From assembly GCA_026984335.1 (NCBI GenBank), contig JALSSK010000381.1, positions 1-41,831 of the forward strand: a stretch of 41,831 nucleotides of DNA, written 5' to 3'. Shown here piece by piece: positions 8,455 to 16,421 of the stretch. A program made the translations under genes and the position numbers. Within the stretch, counting starts at the first letter, position 1. Each line of letters begins with the position of its first letter. The notes beneath the pieces are model-generated. The model saw only the letters and a program-made list of their open reading frames with translations. It was not told the origin of the DNA and ran no database searches. The stretch is from Rhodothermales bacterium (lineage in GTDB: Bacteria; Bacteroidota; Rhodothermia; Rhodothermales; ISCAR-4553).

Positions 8455-10719
8455 TTGCCTGTGAGCACGCCTGTGGAGTCGTCCCACGATGCTTTGCGCC
8501 GCCGGCGAAACCTCCTTCCGGCAATCGTGATGGGGCTGTGCGCCGTGTGGAGCGTGACGCCCGCGGTCGCACAGATGCCGGAGCGTTTCGCGGGGAGGGG
8601 CCGGCCCATCATCGGCGTGGCGCTCAGCGGAGGCGGGGCGAAGGGCTTCGCCCACATCGGCGTGCTGAAGGTGCTCGAAGAAGCCGGCGTGCCGGTCGAC
8701 GTGGTGACGGGCACGAGCATGGGCAGCATCGTCGGAGGGCTGTACGCCGTCGGCTATTCGCCTGCGAGCATTGAAGAGATGGTGCTCGAGCAGGACTGGA
8801 ACGCGCTCTTCGGAGACGTGACGTTGCGTCGCCTGCCGCCCATCGACCGGCGCCTGCCGCAGGGGCGCTATGCGCTCACGCTCCCGCTGAGCGGCCGCCG
8901 CGTGCAACTGCCGCGCGGGCTCGTGGCCGGGCAGCAGATCTCCATGCTGCTGACGCGCCTCCTGCTGCCGGTCCGCAACGTGCGCGACTTCCGCGCGTTG
9001 CCTCGCCCGTTCGCCTGTGTGGCCACCGACCTCGAAACGGGGGAGGGCGTCCGCCTCGAACACGGCTTCCTGCCCCGCGCCATCCGCGCCAGCATCGCCA
9101 TCCCGAGCGTCTTCGCTCCCGTCACGTTTCAGGGACGCACCTTCATCGACGGCGGCGTCGTGCGCAACCTGCCCGCCGAGGACGCCCGCGCCCTCGGCGC
9201 CGAGCGGGTCATCTGCGTGGACGTGAGCGACCGCCTGCTGCCTGCCGACAGCCTCCACTCGCTCGTGGAAGTGCTCCGGCAGGTCGCCAATTTTCAGATC
9301 GGCGTCTCGACGCGCATCCAGGAAAACTACTGCGACCTCGTCATCCATCCGGACATGAGCGGCTTCGACAGCTTCAGCTATGACGCCGCGCCGGAGATCA
9401 TACGCCGGGGCGAGGACGCCGCCCGCCTCGCGCGCCGCGCCCTCCCGCCGCTGGCCGCCCCTGCCGCCTCGCCGCCACACCCGCCGCCGCCCGTCCTCCC
9501 CGACTCGCTTCGCATCGACCGCATCGACATCCGAAACCTCTCGCCCGATCTCGAAAAACAGGTGCGCGGGCTGCTCCGCCTCCGCCTCCCCGCCTTCCTC
9601 ACCGTGGACGACATCGAGGAGATCGTCCACAACATCTATGCGCTTCGGCTCTTCGATTACGTGGTCTATCAACTCGACCCCGGCGACGATCCCGGCGGGC
9701 AGACGCTCGTCATCGAGGCCGCCGAAAACCCGGGCGAGCACCTCGGCGTGAGCCTCCGATACGAGACCCACCTCAAGGCTGCCCTCCTCGTGAGCGCGTT
9801 CTTCCGCAACCGACTTCGCTTCGGCTCGCGGCTCGGCGTGGACGTGCGCCTCGGCGAGGTCTTTCGCACGAACCTCGTCTTTGCCTATCCGCTGCGCCGC
9901 CGCCCCGACCTCGACCTGCGCTTCGCCGCGCTCTTCGCCGACGTGCCGTTCGACATCTTCGAGAACAACGTGCGCACGCTCAGCCTCCGCACCGAGTCGC
10001 GGGTGGCCGCCGTCTCGCTCGATCTCGTTCCCGCCCGTCCCCTCTTGCTCTCCGGCGGCCTCCAGGGCGAGTTCTTCAACGCCGACCAGTCCGTGGGCCG
10101 TCTCGACGCGCTCAACCTGCGGCGAGGCCTCCTCGGCGTCAATGTGCTCCTCCTCTTCGACACCTTCGACCACCCGGACTTCCCCACGCGAGGCCTTCAG
10201 TTGACGGCGCTCTCAGCGTTCTTCGACCGGCGGTGGGGGAGCGGCGTGACGTTCTCCCACCACACGCTGCTCGGGCAGGTGCGCGCGCCCCTCACCGGAC
10301 GCCTCACGCTCTTCGGACGCTTCGGGGTCGGGCACAATGCCGGCGCGAACACGCCGCTCCACTACCGCTTCTATCTCGGCGGATCCGGAGTGGGCGGGTC
10401 TTCAGCCTTCGGGCTGTGGCAGGATCGCCAGCTCCCGCTCCTCGGCTTCGAGATCCAGCAACTGGCCGGGCGAAACATGCAGATGGCGGGCCTGGGGCTC
10501 CAGTTCGAGGTGCGAAGCAACCTGTACACCTCGTTCCAGTGGAACGCCGCGCGCGTCCTGGAGCAATGGACGTGGCGGCTCGAGCCTTCAGCCTTCCACG
10601 GCGGCTTCGGACTCCAGTTCGGCGCGAAGACGCTCATCGGTCCGGTGGCGCTCACGATGATGAGCCGTCGTCCCTTTGGCTCCTACGCCTTCAAGATCGA
10701 TGTGGGCTATCGGTTTTGA
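8455..10719 (+). CDS. Patatin-like phospholipase with POTRA and BamA-type outer-membrane barrel (PlpD-like)
   Basis: A 754-residue predicted outer-membrane protein. After a signal peptide (about 15-40, cleavage after AVAQ) comes a patatin domain with oxyanion motif GGGAKG (59-64), nucleophile GTSMG (Ser88) and catalytic DGG (Asp232). A POTRA-like segment (about 375-450, IDRIDIRNLSPDLE) and an Omp85-type beta barrel follow, ending in a terminal aromatic residue (VGYRF). This is the type Vd / PlpD-like architecture: a lipase displayed or exported through its own barrel. Start choice: the frame extends to an ATG at 8338, but that adds 39 residues with rare codons before a signal peptide. TTG at 8455 has GGAGGG 7 nt upstream and gives a normal signal peptide, so I prefer it; GTG at 8461 is possible. 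Confidence 0.92.
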   Translation: MPVSTPVESSHDALRRRRNLLPAIVMGLCAVWSVTPAVAQMPERFAGRGRPIIGVALSGGGAKGFAHIGVLKVLEEAGVPVDVVTGTSMGSIVGGLYAVGYSPASIEEMVLEQDWNALFGDVTLRRLPPIDRRLPQGRYALTLPLSGRRVQLPRGLVAGQQISMLLTRLLLPVRNVRDFRALPRPFACVATDLETGEGVRLEHGFLPRAIRASIAIPSVFAPVTFQGRTFIDGGVVRNLPAEDARALGAERVICVDVSDRLLPADSLHSLVEVLRQVANFQIGVSTRIQENYCDLVIHPDMSGFDSFSYDAAPEIIRRGEDAARLARRALPPLAAPAASPPHPPPPVLPDSLRIDRIDIRNLSPDLEKQVRGLLRLRLPAFLTVDDIEEIVHNIYALRLFDYVVYQLDPGDDPGGQTLVIEAAENPGEHLGVSLRYETHLKAALLVSAFFRNRLRFGSRLGVDVRLGEVFRTNLVFAYPLRRRPDLDLRFAALFADVPFDIFENNVRTLSLRTESRVAAVSLDLVPARPLLLSGGLQGEFFNADQSVGRLDALNLRRGLLGVNVLLLFDTFDHPDFPTRGLQLTALSAFFDRRWGSGVTFSHHTLLGQVRAPLTGRLTLFGRFGVGHNAGANTPLHYRFYLGGSGVGGSSAFGLWQDRQLPLLGFEIQQLAGRNMQMAGLGLQFEVRSNLYTSFQWNAARVLEQWTWRLEPSAFHGGFGLQFGAKTLIGPVALTMMSRRPFGSYAFKIDVGYRF

Positions 10720-10731
10720 GGGGCGGCGGCC

Positions 10732-11970
10732 TCAGGCGGGGATGCGCCGTACGGAAGGGCTGTATTTTTCGAGCGCGGCGGTGTTGAAGACGACGACGCG
10801 GTCGCCGGGGCGAATGACCTCGCGTTCGACGAGGGGGCCGAGCGCCGCCAGGCACGCCGCGCCTTCGGGGCAGACGCTCCACCCCTTCGCCCGCACCGTC
10901 TCGCGGAGCGCCGCCGCGAGCTCGGCGTCGGTGACGGCGACGGCGTGGCCGCGGCTCCGATAGAGGATGTCGAGCACGCGGAAGTGGCCCACGCCGCCGG
11001 CCACGTTCAGGCCCGTGGCGATGGTCTCGCCCGGCTCCACCGGCGCGGCGTCCGCCGCATGCGCCTCGAAGGCCTGCACCACCGGGGGCGTGCTCGCACT
11101 TTGCACGCTCACGATGCGCGGGCGTCGCGCGTCGATGAGGCCGAGCGCTTCGAGTTCGTCGAACGCCTTCCACATGCCGAGGATGCCCGTCCCGCCGCCG
11201 GTCGGGTACACGATCACGTCGGGGAGCGACCACTGCGTCGCGCCGGGGGGCGGCTCGGCCAGTTCGAGCCCCATCGTCTTCTTCCCCTCGATGCGCCATC
11301 CCGGCTCCCGGAACGTGGCGACGCTGAAGAAGCCCTCGGCGAGGTATTTCTCCCGCGCGAGCGCGCCCGCCTCGCGGATGGTGCCCGCGACCACGTCGAG
11401 GTGGACGTTCGGGGACTGCCGGGCCCGGCGCGCCACACTTTCGAGGATCGGCGCGTCGGTGTCCTCGGGCATGACGACGGCGACCTCCAGCCCCGCGGCC
11501 GGTCCGTAGGCGGCGAGCGCGTCGCCCGCGTTGCCCTGTGTGGGGACGGCCAGCTTCCGGAGGCCGAGCTTCCGCGCCATCGAGACGACCATCGCCATGC
11601 CGCGATCCTTGAAGCTCCGGGTGGGGTTATGGCCGGGCGCGCCCTCGTCTTTGATCTGAAGGTGAAAGCCCGCCCGCTTCGCCAGCGGATGATCGTCGTA
11701 GTCGCGCACCGGCGTGCCGCCCTCGCCGAGCGCGACGATGTGTCGCCGGTCTTCGGGGTCGGCGACGTCGAGCGGGAGGAGCGCGCCGAAGCGCCACATG
11801 TCGGGCCGCCCGGGGTGATGCCACGCCGCGTTCGGCTGCTCGGCGCGGAGGCGTTCGAGGTCGAGCACGATCTCGACGGGCCGCCCGTCGACGGGGCTCA
11901 GGTTCATGATCGTGTCGGGCGGGTATTCGTCGCCGGAGCCGAGCCCGCGGAGACAGCGAACGTACGTCAT
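10732..11970 (-). CDS. thrC: Threonine synthase
   Basis: A PLP-dependent fold-type II enzyme converting O-phosphohomoserine to threonine, the last step of threonine synthesis. The 412-residue product has LGEGGTPV (81-88), the PLP lysine in NPTRSFKDRG (Lys121), QGNAGDALAAYG (the phosphate-binding and asparagine loop) and the glycine loop PTGGGTGILG. These are hallmarks of the ThrC family. The open frame extends far upstream across aroE, but homology begins at the ATG at 11970. The gene is convergent with the patatin gene (12-bp gap) and divergent from aroE. No thrA or thrB is adjacent. Related threonine dehydratase-like enzymes share the fold, but GEGGTP favours ThrC. Confidence 0.88.
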   Translation of the reverse strand: MTYVRCLRGLGSGDEYPPDTIMNLSPVDGRPVEIVLDLERLRAEQPNAAWHHPGRPDMWRFGALLPLDVADPEDRRHIVALGEGGTPVRDYDDHPLAKRAGFHLQIKDEGAPGHNPTRSFKDRGMAMVVSMARKLGLRKLAVPTQGNAGDALAAYGPAAGLEVAVVMPEDTDAPILESVARRARQSPNVHLDVVAGTIREAGALAREKYLAEGFFSVATFREPGWRIEGKKTMGLELAEPPPGATQWSLPDVIVYPTGGGTGILGMWKAFDELEALGLIDARRPRIVSVQSASTPPVVQAFEAHAADAAPVEPGETIATGLNVAGGVGHFRVLDILYRSRGHAVAVTDAELAAALRETVRAKGWSVCPEGAACLAALGPLVEREVIRPGDRVVVFNTAALEKYSPSVRRIPA

Positions 11971-12129
11971 GCTTTGGAGAGGTCGGAGAGCGGGAGGGAG
12001 CGGGATCGGCTCGGGGAACGGATCGCCGCGCCTATGGTACGTCGCCGTGCTGCCGCGCGCAAGAGACACGTTGCGGGAGAGGGGAATTATTACGTATGCT
12101 GCCCGCCTGCTCCGCCTTTTCTTTCGCCC

Positions 12130-13014
12130 ATGCCCATCGACGCAAAGACGCGCCTCGTCCTGCTCCTCGGCGATCCGGTTGCGCACTCGCGCTCGCCGCT
12201 GATCCACAATGCCGCCTTCCGGCATCAAGGGGTGCGCATGGTGTATGTGGCCGCCCGTGTGGCGCGCGAAGATCTCGCGGCGGCGGTGGCGGGGCTGCGA
12301 GCGCTCGGCGTGGCCGGGGCGAACGTGACGATCCCGCACAAACGGGCCGTCGCGCCGATGATGGATACGCTTTCGCCGGAGGCCGAGGCCGTCGGGGCGG
12401 TGAACACCATCGTCTGCCGTCGTGAGGCGGGCGCGGTCCGGCTTCACGGCGACAACACCGACGTGGCGGGCTTTCTCGCTCCGCTGCGCCCGTACGCCGA
12501 CCGGCTGCGCGGCGCGCCGATGACGGTGCTCGGCGCGGGCGGTGCGGCGCGGGCGGTGGTCTATGCGTTGCTGACGACCTTCGCCCCCGCGCGCCTGACG
12601 GTGGTCGCCCGCGATCCGGCGAAGGCGTCCCGGCTTCTCGAAGCGTTTGCCGCACACGACGCCGGGGGAGCGCTCCGGGCCGTCGCGTGGGCCGGGGCGA
12701 AGGAGGCCGTGCGCACGAGCCGCCTCCTCGTCAATGCCACGCCCGTGGGCATGCGCCCGGACGCGACGCGCACCCCGTGGCCTCATCTCGCCGGCTTCGG
12801 GCCGGGGCAGCTCGTGTACGACCTCGTCTATACCCCCGAGACGACCCGCCTCCTCCGCGAAGCCGCCGCGCGCGGCGCGACGACGCTCGGCGGCCTCGAC
12901 ATGCTCGTCGGGCAGGCCGCCGCCGCCTATACGCAGTGGACCCGACGCCCCTTCCCCGACGCCGTGGCGCGCGCGGCGCTCCGAGCCGATACGGCTTCCG
13001 AAGACGCCGCATAA
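12130..13014 (+). CDS. aroE: Shikimate dehydrogenase
   Basis: An NADP-dependent enzyme reducing 3-dehydroshikimate to shikimate in aromatic amino acid synthesis. The 294-residue product begins with LLGDPVAHSRSPLIHNAAF (shikimate-binding serines). It has NVTIPHK with the catalytic lysine, GDNTDVAGF with the catalytic aspartate, the Rossmann motif GAGGAARAV, and the C-terminal GGLDMLVGQAAAAY loop. Length and motifs are canonical. The ATG at 12130 was chosen because the family starts there, although the frame is open further upstream. It stands divergent from thrC, with 159 bp between the starts that may hold both promoters. Confidence 0.96.
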   Translation: MPIDAKTRLVLLLGDPVAHSRSPLIHNAAFRHQGVRMVYVAARVAREDLAAAVAGLRALGVAGANVTIPHKRAVAPMMDTLSPEAEAVGAVNTIVCRREAGAVRLHGDNTDVAGFLAPLRPYADRLRGAPMTVLGAGGAARAVVYALLTTFAPARLTVVARDPAKASRLLEAFAAHDAGGALRAVAWAGAKEAVRTSRLLVNATPVGMRPDATRTPWPHLAGFGPGQLVYDLVYTPETTRLLREAAARGATTLGGLDMLVGQAAAAYTQWTRRPFPDAVARAALRADTASEDAA

Positions 13015-13221
13015 AAATCCGCTTCAGATTCCTTCCGGGTGGACGATACTACCCCATGAACCCTGGCAGCAGTGGCCCCATCGGTGCGTCGGCCTTTCCT
13101 GGCGTCTGTGTATTTCCTGGCTCGCGGGCGCGTTCTCCACGCAGCTTTTTGCCGCTCTGCTTCGGCTCGCCCCCTGCCCAAGATCATTAATCAGTGTGTC
13201 CGGGAGAGAGTCTTCAAGCCA

Positions 13222-14157
13222 ATGAACGTCATTCGAAAGGAAAACAAAGCCGCTGCGCTCGGTGCGCTCGAACTGAAGTGCCCGCCGATGCCGCAGACGC
13301 TGCTCGAAGCAATGGAACTGATGCACCAACCGGAAGGCCCGCAGATGAAGCAGGTCCTCCAGATGGTGCAAAATGACCCCGGCGTGGTTGCCCGGCTCCT
13401 GCGCGTGGTCAACTCGGCGTATTACGGCCAGCGCGGCGACATCAAGAGTGTGCGGCGGGCCGTGGTGATCCTCGGCACCGTCTCCGTCACCGGCATCGTG
13501 ATGAGCATGGGGATGAACGAGGTGCGCGACTCGCTCGACGCCAACACCGCGCTGCCTTTCCTCAACCTCGTCCGCCACAGCGTCGCCACGGCTTTCCTGG
13601 CCCGGCACCTGATCGCACATGAGACCGAGACCGGGCGCGCCCATCCCGACCTTCAGGATCGCCTCGGCGATGCCTATACAGCGGCGCTCCTCCACGACTT
13701 TGGCAAGCTCATCCTGCTCTACAACCATCCCGACGTGGCCGTCAGCCTCTACGGCAGCGACCGGCGCGGCGACGCCTCCGAGGAGGAGTCTCTCGAACTT
13801 GAACGCGCGTGGTTCGGCTACGATCACGTCGAAACGGGGGTCTATCTGACGCGCCGCCTTCGCTTCCCCGAAGCGCTGACGACGGTCATCGCCCTCCACC
13901 ATCGGGACATCCATCTCGACGACGTGGATCCGTCCACGAAGCAACTGATCTACGTCGTCAAGGCCGCCAACAAGGCCGCCAACGGCCTCGGCTTCGCCAG
14001 TAGTCGCCCGATCTCGTGGAAGACCTGCGCCCAGGATCCCATCTGGCCACGGCTGATCGAAGAGCGCGTCATTGGTTACTCCGATCCGGACACACTCCTT
14101 CAAGACCTGCTCGAACTCAATTCCGACCTCCGGGACTACGTGGACCTCGTGGTGTGA
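13222..14157 (+). CDS. HDOD domain-containing signalling protein
   Basis: A 311-residue cytoplasmic protein made almost entirely of an HDOD domain (an HD-related output domain found in bacterial regulators of motility, stress and second-messenger networks, usually without proven hydrolase activity). The start of the domain (LKCPPMPQTLLEAMELM), the NDPGVVARLLRVVNSAYYG helix pair and the central region with SVRRAVVILG are typical. An HD pair is present in LLHDFGKL, and HYGYDHVETG-like and ALHHRDIH segments follow. No receiver, GGDEF or kinase domain is attached. The start at 13222 (MNVIRKEN) is preferred over an open extension to 13072 that is arginine-rich and not domain-like. Confidence 0.85.
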   Translation: MNVIRKENKAAALGALELKCPPMPQTLLEAMELMHQPEGPQMKQVLQMVQNDPGVVARLLRVVNSAYYGQRGDIKSVRRAVVILGTVSVTGIVMSMGMNEVRDSLDANTALPFLNLVRHSVATAFLARHLIAHETETGRAHPDLQDRLGDAYTAALLHDFGKLILLYNHPDVAVSLYGSDRRGDASEEESLELERAWFGYDHVETGVYLTRRLRFPEALTTVIALHHRDIHLDDVDPSTKQLIYVVKAANKAANGLGFASSRPISWKTCAQDPIWPRLIEERVIGYSDPDTLLQDLLELNSDLRDYVDLVV

Positions 14158-14269
14158 GTCGCGAGCGCAACGGACGCGCGGCATCGGCGAAAAGGGGCGC
14201 GGCGGATCGTGCGCCGAATCCGGAAACGCCCTAACTTGCGGGGCGTCCGAAACGAGCCGACCGACCCCC

Positions 14270-15391
14270 ATGATCGACCCGCGCACCCTGCCCGACCTCT
14301 CCGACGACGACCTCCGCATCGCGCCGCTCGCACGCGCCGAGACCATCCCCGCGCGGTGGTACACCGACCCCGCGTTTCATCCCTTCGAACGCGACGCCCT
14401 CTTCGCCCGGTGGTGGCAGTACGTGGGGCACGAAAGTCAGCTCCCCAACCCCGGCGACTTCGTGTGCGCCGACGTGGCGGAGAACCCCGTGATCGTCGTC
14501 CGGGACCAGGCGGGCGCGCTCCGGGCTTTCTATAACGTGTGCCGGCATCGCGGCGGCCCGCTCGCCATGGAACCGTGCGGACGGCTCCGCAAAGGCGTGC
14601 TTCAGTGCCGGTATCACGGCTGGACGTACCGCCTCGACGGCGCCCTGCGCGGCGTGCCCCGCTTCGACCGCACCGACCTCTTCGACAGGGACGACTACGG
14701 CCTCGTGCCCGTGACGCTCGCCTCGTGGGAGGGACTGCTCTTTGTCCGTCTCGCCGACGACGGCCCCCCGCTCGGCGACCTCCTCGACGGTATCGCCGAA
14801 CGCATCGCGCCCATGCGCCCCGGCACGAAGACCTTCTTCCGCCGCGTCACGTACGACGTGGCGTGCAATTGGAAAGTGTACGTCGACAACTACCTCGAAG
14901 GCTATCACATCCCGCTCGTCCATCCCGAGTTGTGCCGCGTGCTCGATTACCGGGCGTACGTCACCGAGACGGCGCGATATCACTCGCTCCAATACAGCCC
15001 CATCCGCGACGGCGAACGGCAGTACGGCGCCGCCGAGGGGGAGGCCTTCTATTATTTCCTTTTCCCGAACATGATGCTCAACCTCCTGCCGGGACGCCTG
15101 CAGGTGAACCTCGTCGAGCCCCTCGCCCCCGACCGGTGCCGCGTGATTTTCGACTATCTGTACGACGACGCGACCTCGCCCGAAGCGCGTCGGGTCATCG
15201 AGCGCGACCTGGCCTTCAGCGACCGGGTGCAGGAGGAGGACATCGAGATCTGCGAGCACGTGCAGCGCGGCCTCCACTCGCGGGCGTACGACCGGGGGCG
15301 GTTCTCGGTCGAATGTGAGGAGGGCGTGTATCATTTCCAGTGTCTGCTCAAGGAAGCCTATCGCGAGGCGCTTGCGGAGGCGGCGGCATGA
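14270..15391 (+). CDS. Rieske non-heme iron oxygenase, alpha subunit family
   Basis: A 373-residue aromatic-ring-hydroxylating/quaternary-amine-oxygenase-type protein. The Rieske [2Fe-2S] ligands are Cys91 and His93 (CRHRGG) and Cys113 and His116 (CRYHGW). The mononuclear iron site appears in NYLEGYHIPLVHPEL (His213, His218) with an acidic ligand in the C-terminal EEDIEICE region. It would need a separate reductase, which is not in this window. Sequence style is closer to choline/carnitine/glycine-betaine monooxygenase-like proteins than to classical dioxygenases, but the substrate is not deducible. Its stop codon overlaps the start of pgeF (ATGA), indicating co-transcription and coupling. 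Confidence 0.9.
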   Translation: MIDPRTLPDLSDDDLRIAPLARAETIPARWYTDPAFHPFERDALFARWWQYVGHESQLPNPGDFVCADVAENPVIVVRDQAGALRAFYNVCRHRGGPLAMEPCGRLRKGVLQCRYHGWTYRLDGALRGVPRFDRTDLFDRDDYGLVPVTLASWEGLLFVRLADDGPPLGDLLDGIAERIAPMRPGTKTFFRRVTYDVACNWKVYVDNYLEGYHIPLVHPELCRVLDYRAYVTETARYHSLQYSPIRDGERQYGAAEGEAFYYFLFPNMMLNLLPGRLQVNLVEPLAPDRCRVIFDYLYDDATSPEARRVIERDLAFSDRVQEEDIEICEHVQRGLHSRAYDRGRFSVECEEGVYHFQCLLKEAYREALAEAAA

Positions 15392-16137
15392 AGCGCCCGA
15401 GGCTCCTTCGCCCCGCCGTCTTCGCCGGCAATCCGCGTCTCGCCGCCGGTTTCACGACGCGGCACGGCGGCGTGAGCGAGGCGCCGTACGCCACGCTCAA
15501 CCTCGGCCTGAGCACCGCCGACGAGGCGGCCCGCGTCCGCGAGAACCGCCGCCGTCTCGCCGAGGCGCTCGGCTTTGCCCCGGATGCGCTCGGCGTCGCC
15601 GGGCAGGTGCATGGCGCGGAGGTGCGCGCGGTGGACGCGCCCGGCCTCTACGTCGGCTTCGACGGCCTCGTGACCGCCGCGCCCGGCGTGCTTCTGTGCA
15701 TCACCGCCGCCGACTGCGCCGCCGTCCTCCTTGCCGACGCCGGGGCGGGCGTCGTCGGGGCGTGCCATGCGGGGTGGCGTGGAGCCGCCGCGGGCATCGT
15801 GCCGGAGACGGTCGAGGCCATGACGGCGCTCGGCGCTTCACCCGTGCGGATGCGCGCCTACGTCGGGCCGTGCATCTCGGCGGCGCACTTCGAGGTGGGG
15901 CCGGAGGTCGCCGAACGGTTCGCGCCCGCCTTCGTGCGTCGTTTTCCGGGAAAGGACAGGCCGCACGTCGCCCTCAAGGCCGCGCTCGCCGCACAGCTCG
16001 CCGAGGCGGGCCTTCCGGGCGACGCCGTCGAGGTCTCGCCGCGCTGCACCTTCGCCGAGACGCGCGACTTCTTCTCGCACCGCGCCGAAGGCGGCGTCAC
16101 CGGGCGCATGATGGGCGTGATCGGGATGCGGGCCTGA
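15388..16137 (+). CDS. pgeF: Peptidoglycan editing factor / multicopper polyphenol oxidase-like (YfiH/DUF152)
   Basis: A 249-residue PgeF/YfiH family protein. In E. coli this family removes muropeptides with a misplaced L-Ser from the peptidoglycan synthesis pool; related proteins act as purine-nucleoside phosphorylases or laccase-like enzymes (FAMIN/LACC1 relatives). Visible family motifs: TTRHGGVSEAPYATLNLG, GQVHGAEV (metal His), TAADCAAVLL (Cys ligand), CHAGWRG (metal His) and GPCISAAHFEVG. The start ATG overlaps the upstream Rieske stop by 4 nt, so the frame extension upstream is not needed. Confidence 0.93.
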   Translation: MKRPRLLRPAVFAGNPRLAAGFTTRHGGVSEAPYATLNLGLSTADEAARVRENRRRLAEALGFAPDALGVAGQVHGAEVRAVDAPGLYVGFDGLVTAAPGVLLCITAADCAAVLLADAGAGVVGACHAGWRGAAAGIVPETVEAMTALGASPVRMRAYVGPCISAAHFEVGPEVAERFAPAFVRRFPGKDRPHVALKAALAAQLAEAGLPGDAVEVSPRCTFAETRDFFSHRAEGGVTGRMMGVIGMRA

Positions 16138-16162
16138 GGCCGCCCCACGTCGCCTTCAGCCC

Positions 16163-16195
16163 TTGCGCCGCAATGAAATAAGTCACATATTTTTC
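16163..16195 (+). promoter_or_regulatory. Candidate promoter for the surface-repeat gene pair
   Basis: TTG at 16163-16165 and TATTTTTC at 16188-16195 with a 22-nt spacer resemble the Bacteroidota -33/-7 pattern (one mismatch in the -7 box). It would give a leader of about 220 nt. Confidence 0.35.
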
Positions 16196-16347
16196 TCCGT
16201 CTTCATCCTATACGGATCGTTCGTCTTCCGGGAACGGTTCTCGTTCACCGGACCACGGACCGCACGGTGCTCTACGGCCGTCCACCCATCCCGGCGGCCT
16301 CCCTTCAGGCGCCACACAGCCGTGAAATCTCTTGCGCCCTTCCCCGC

Positions 16348-16407
16348 CCGGGCCGCGCGATGCGGCCCGGCGATGCGGTGTAGGGCCTTCTTCTTTCCCC
16401 TACCACC
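16348..16407 (+). other. Tandem hairpins in the 5' leader of the repeat-protein gene
   Basis: Hairpin 1 is a perfect 9-bp stem, CCGGGCCGC / GCGGCCCGG (16348-16370), with a 5-nt loop. Hairpin 2 pairs GGTGTAGGG (16377-16385) with CCCTAC-CACC (16398-16407) with one bulge. Both lie 15-75 nt before the start codon. No terminator-type T run follows, so a leader stabiliser or attenuator is more likely than a terminator. Confidence 0.35.
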
Positions 16408-16421
16408 GACCGGATGGAACC

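Noticed and set aside
12225-12786. Upstream extension of the threonine synthase frame across aroE
   Set aside because: Open only because of GC-rich antisense coding; ThrC homology begins at 11970 and aroE occupies the other strand.
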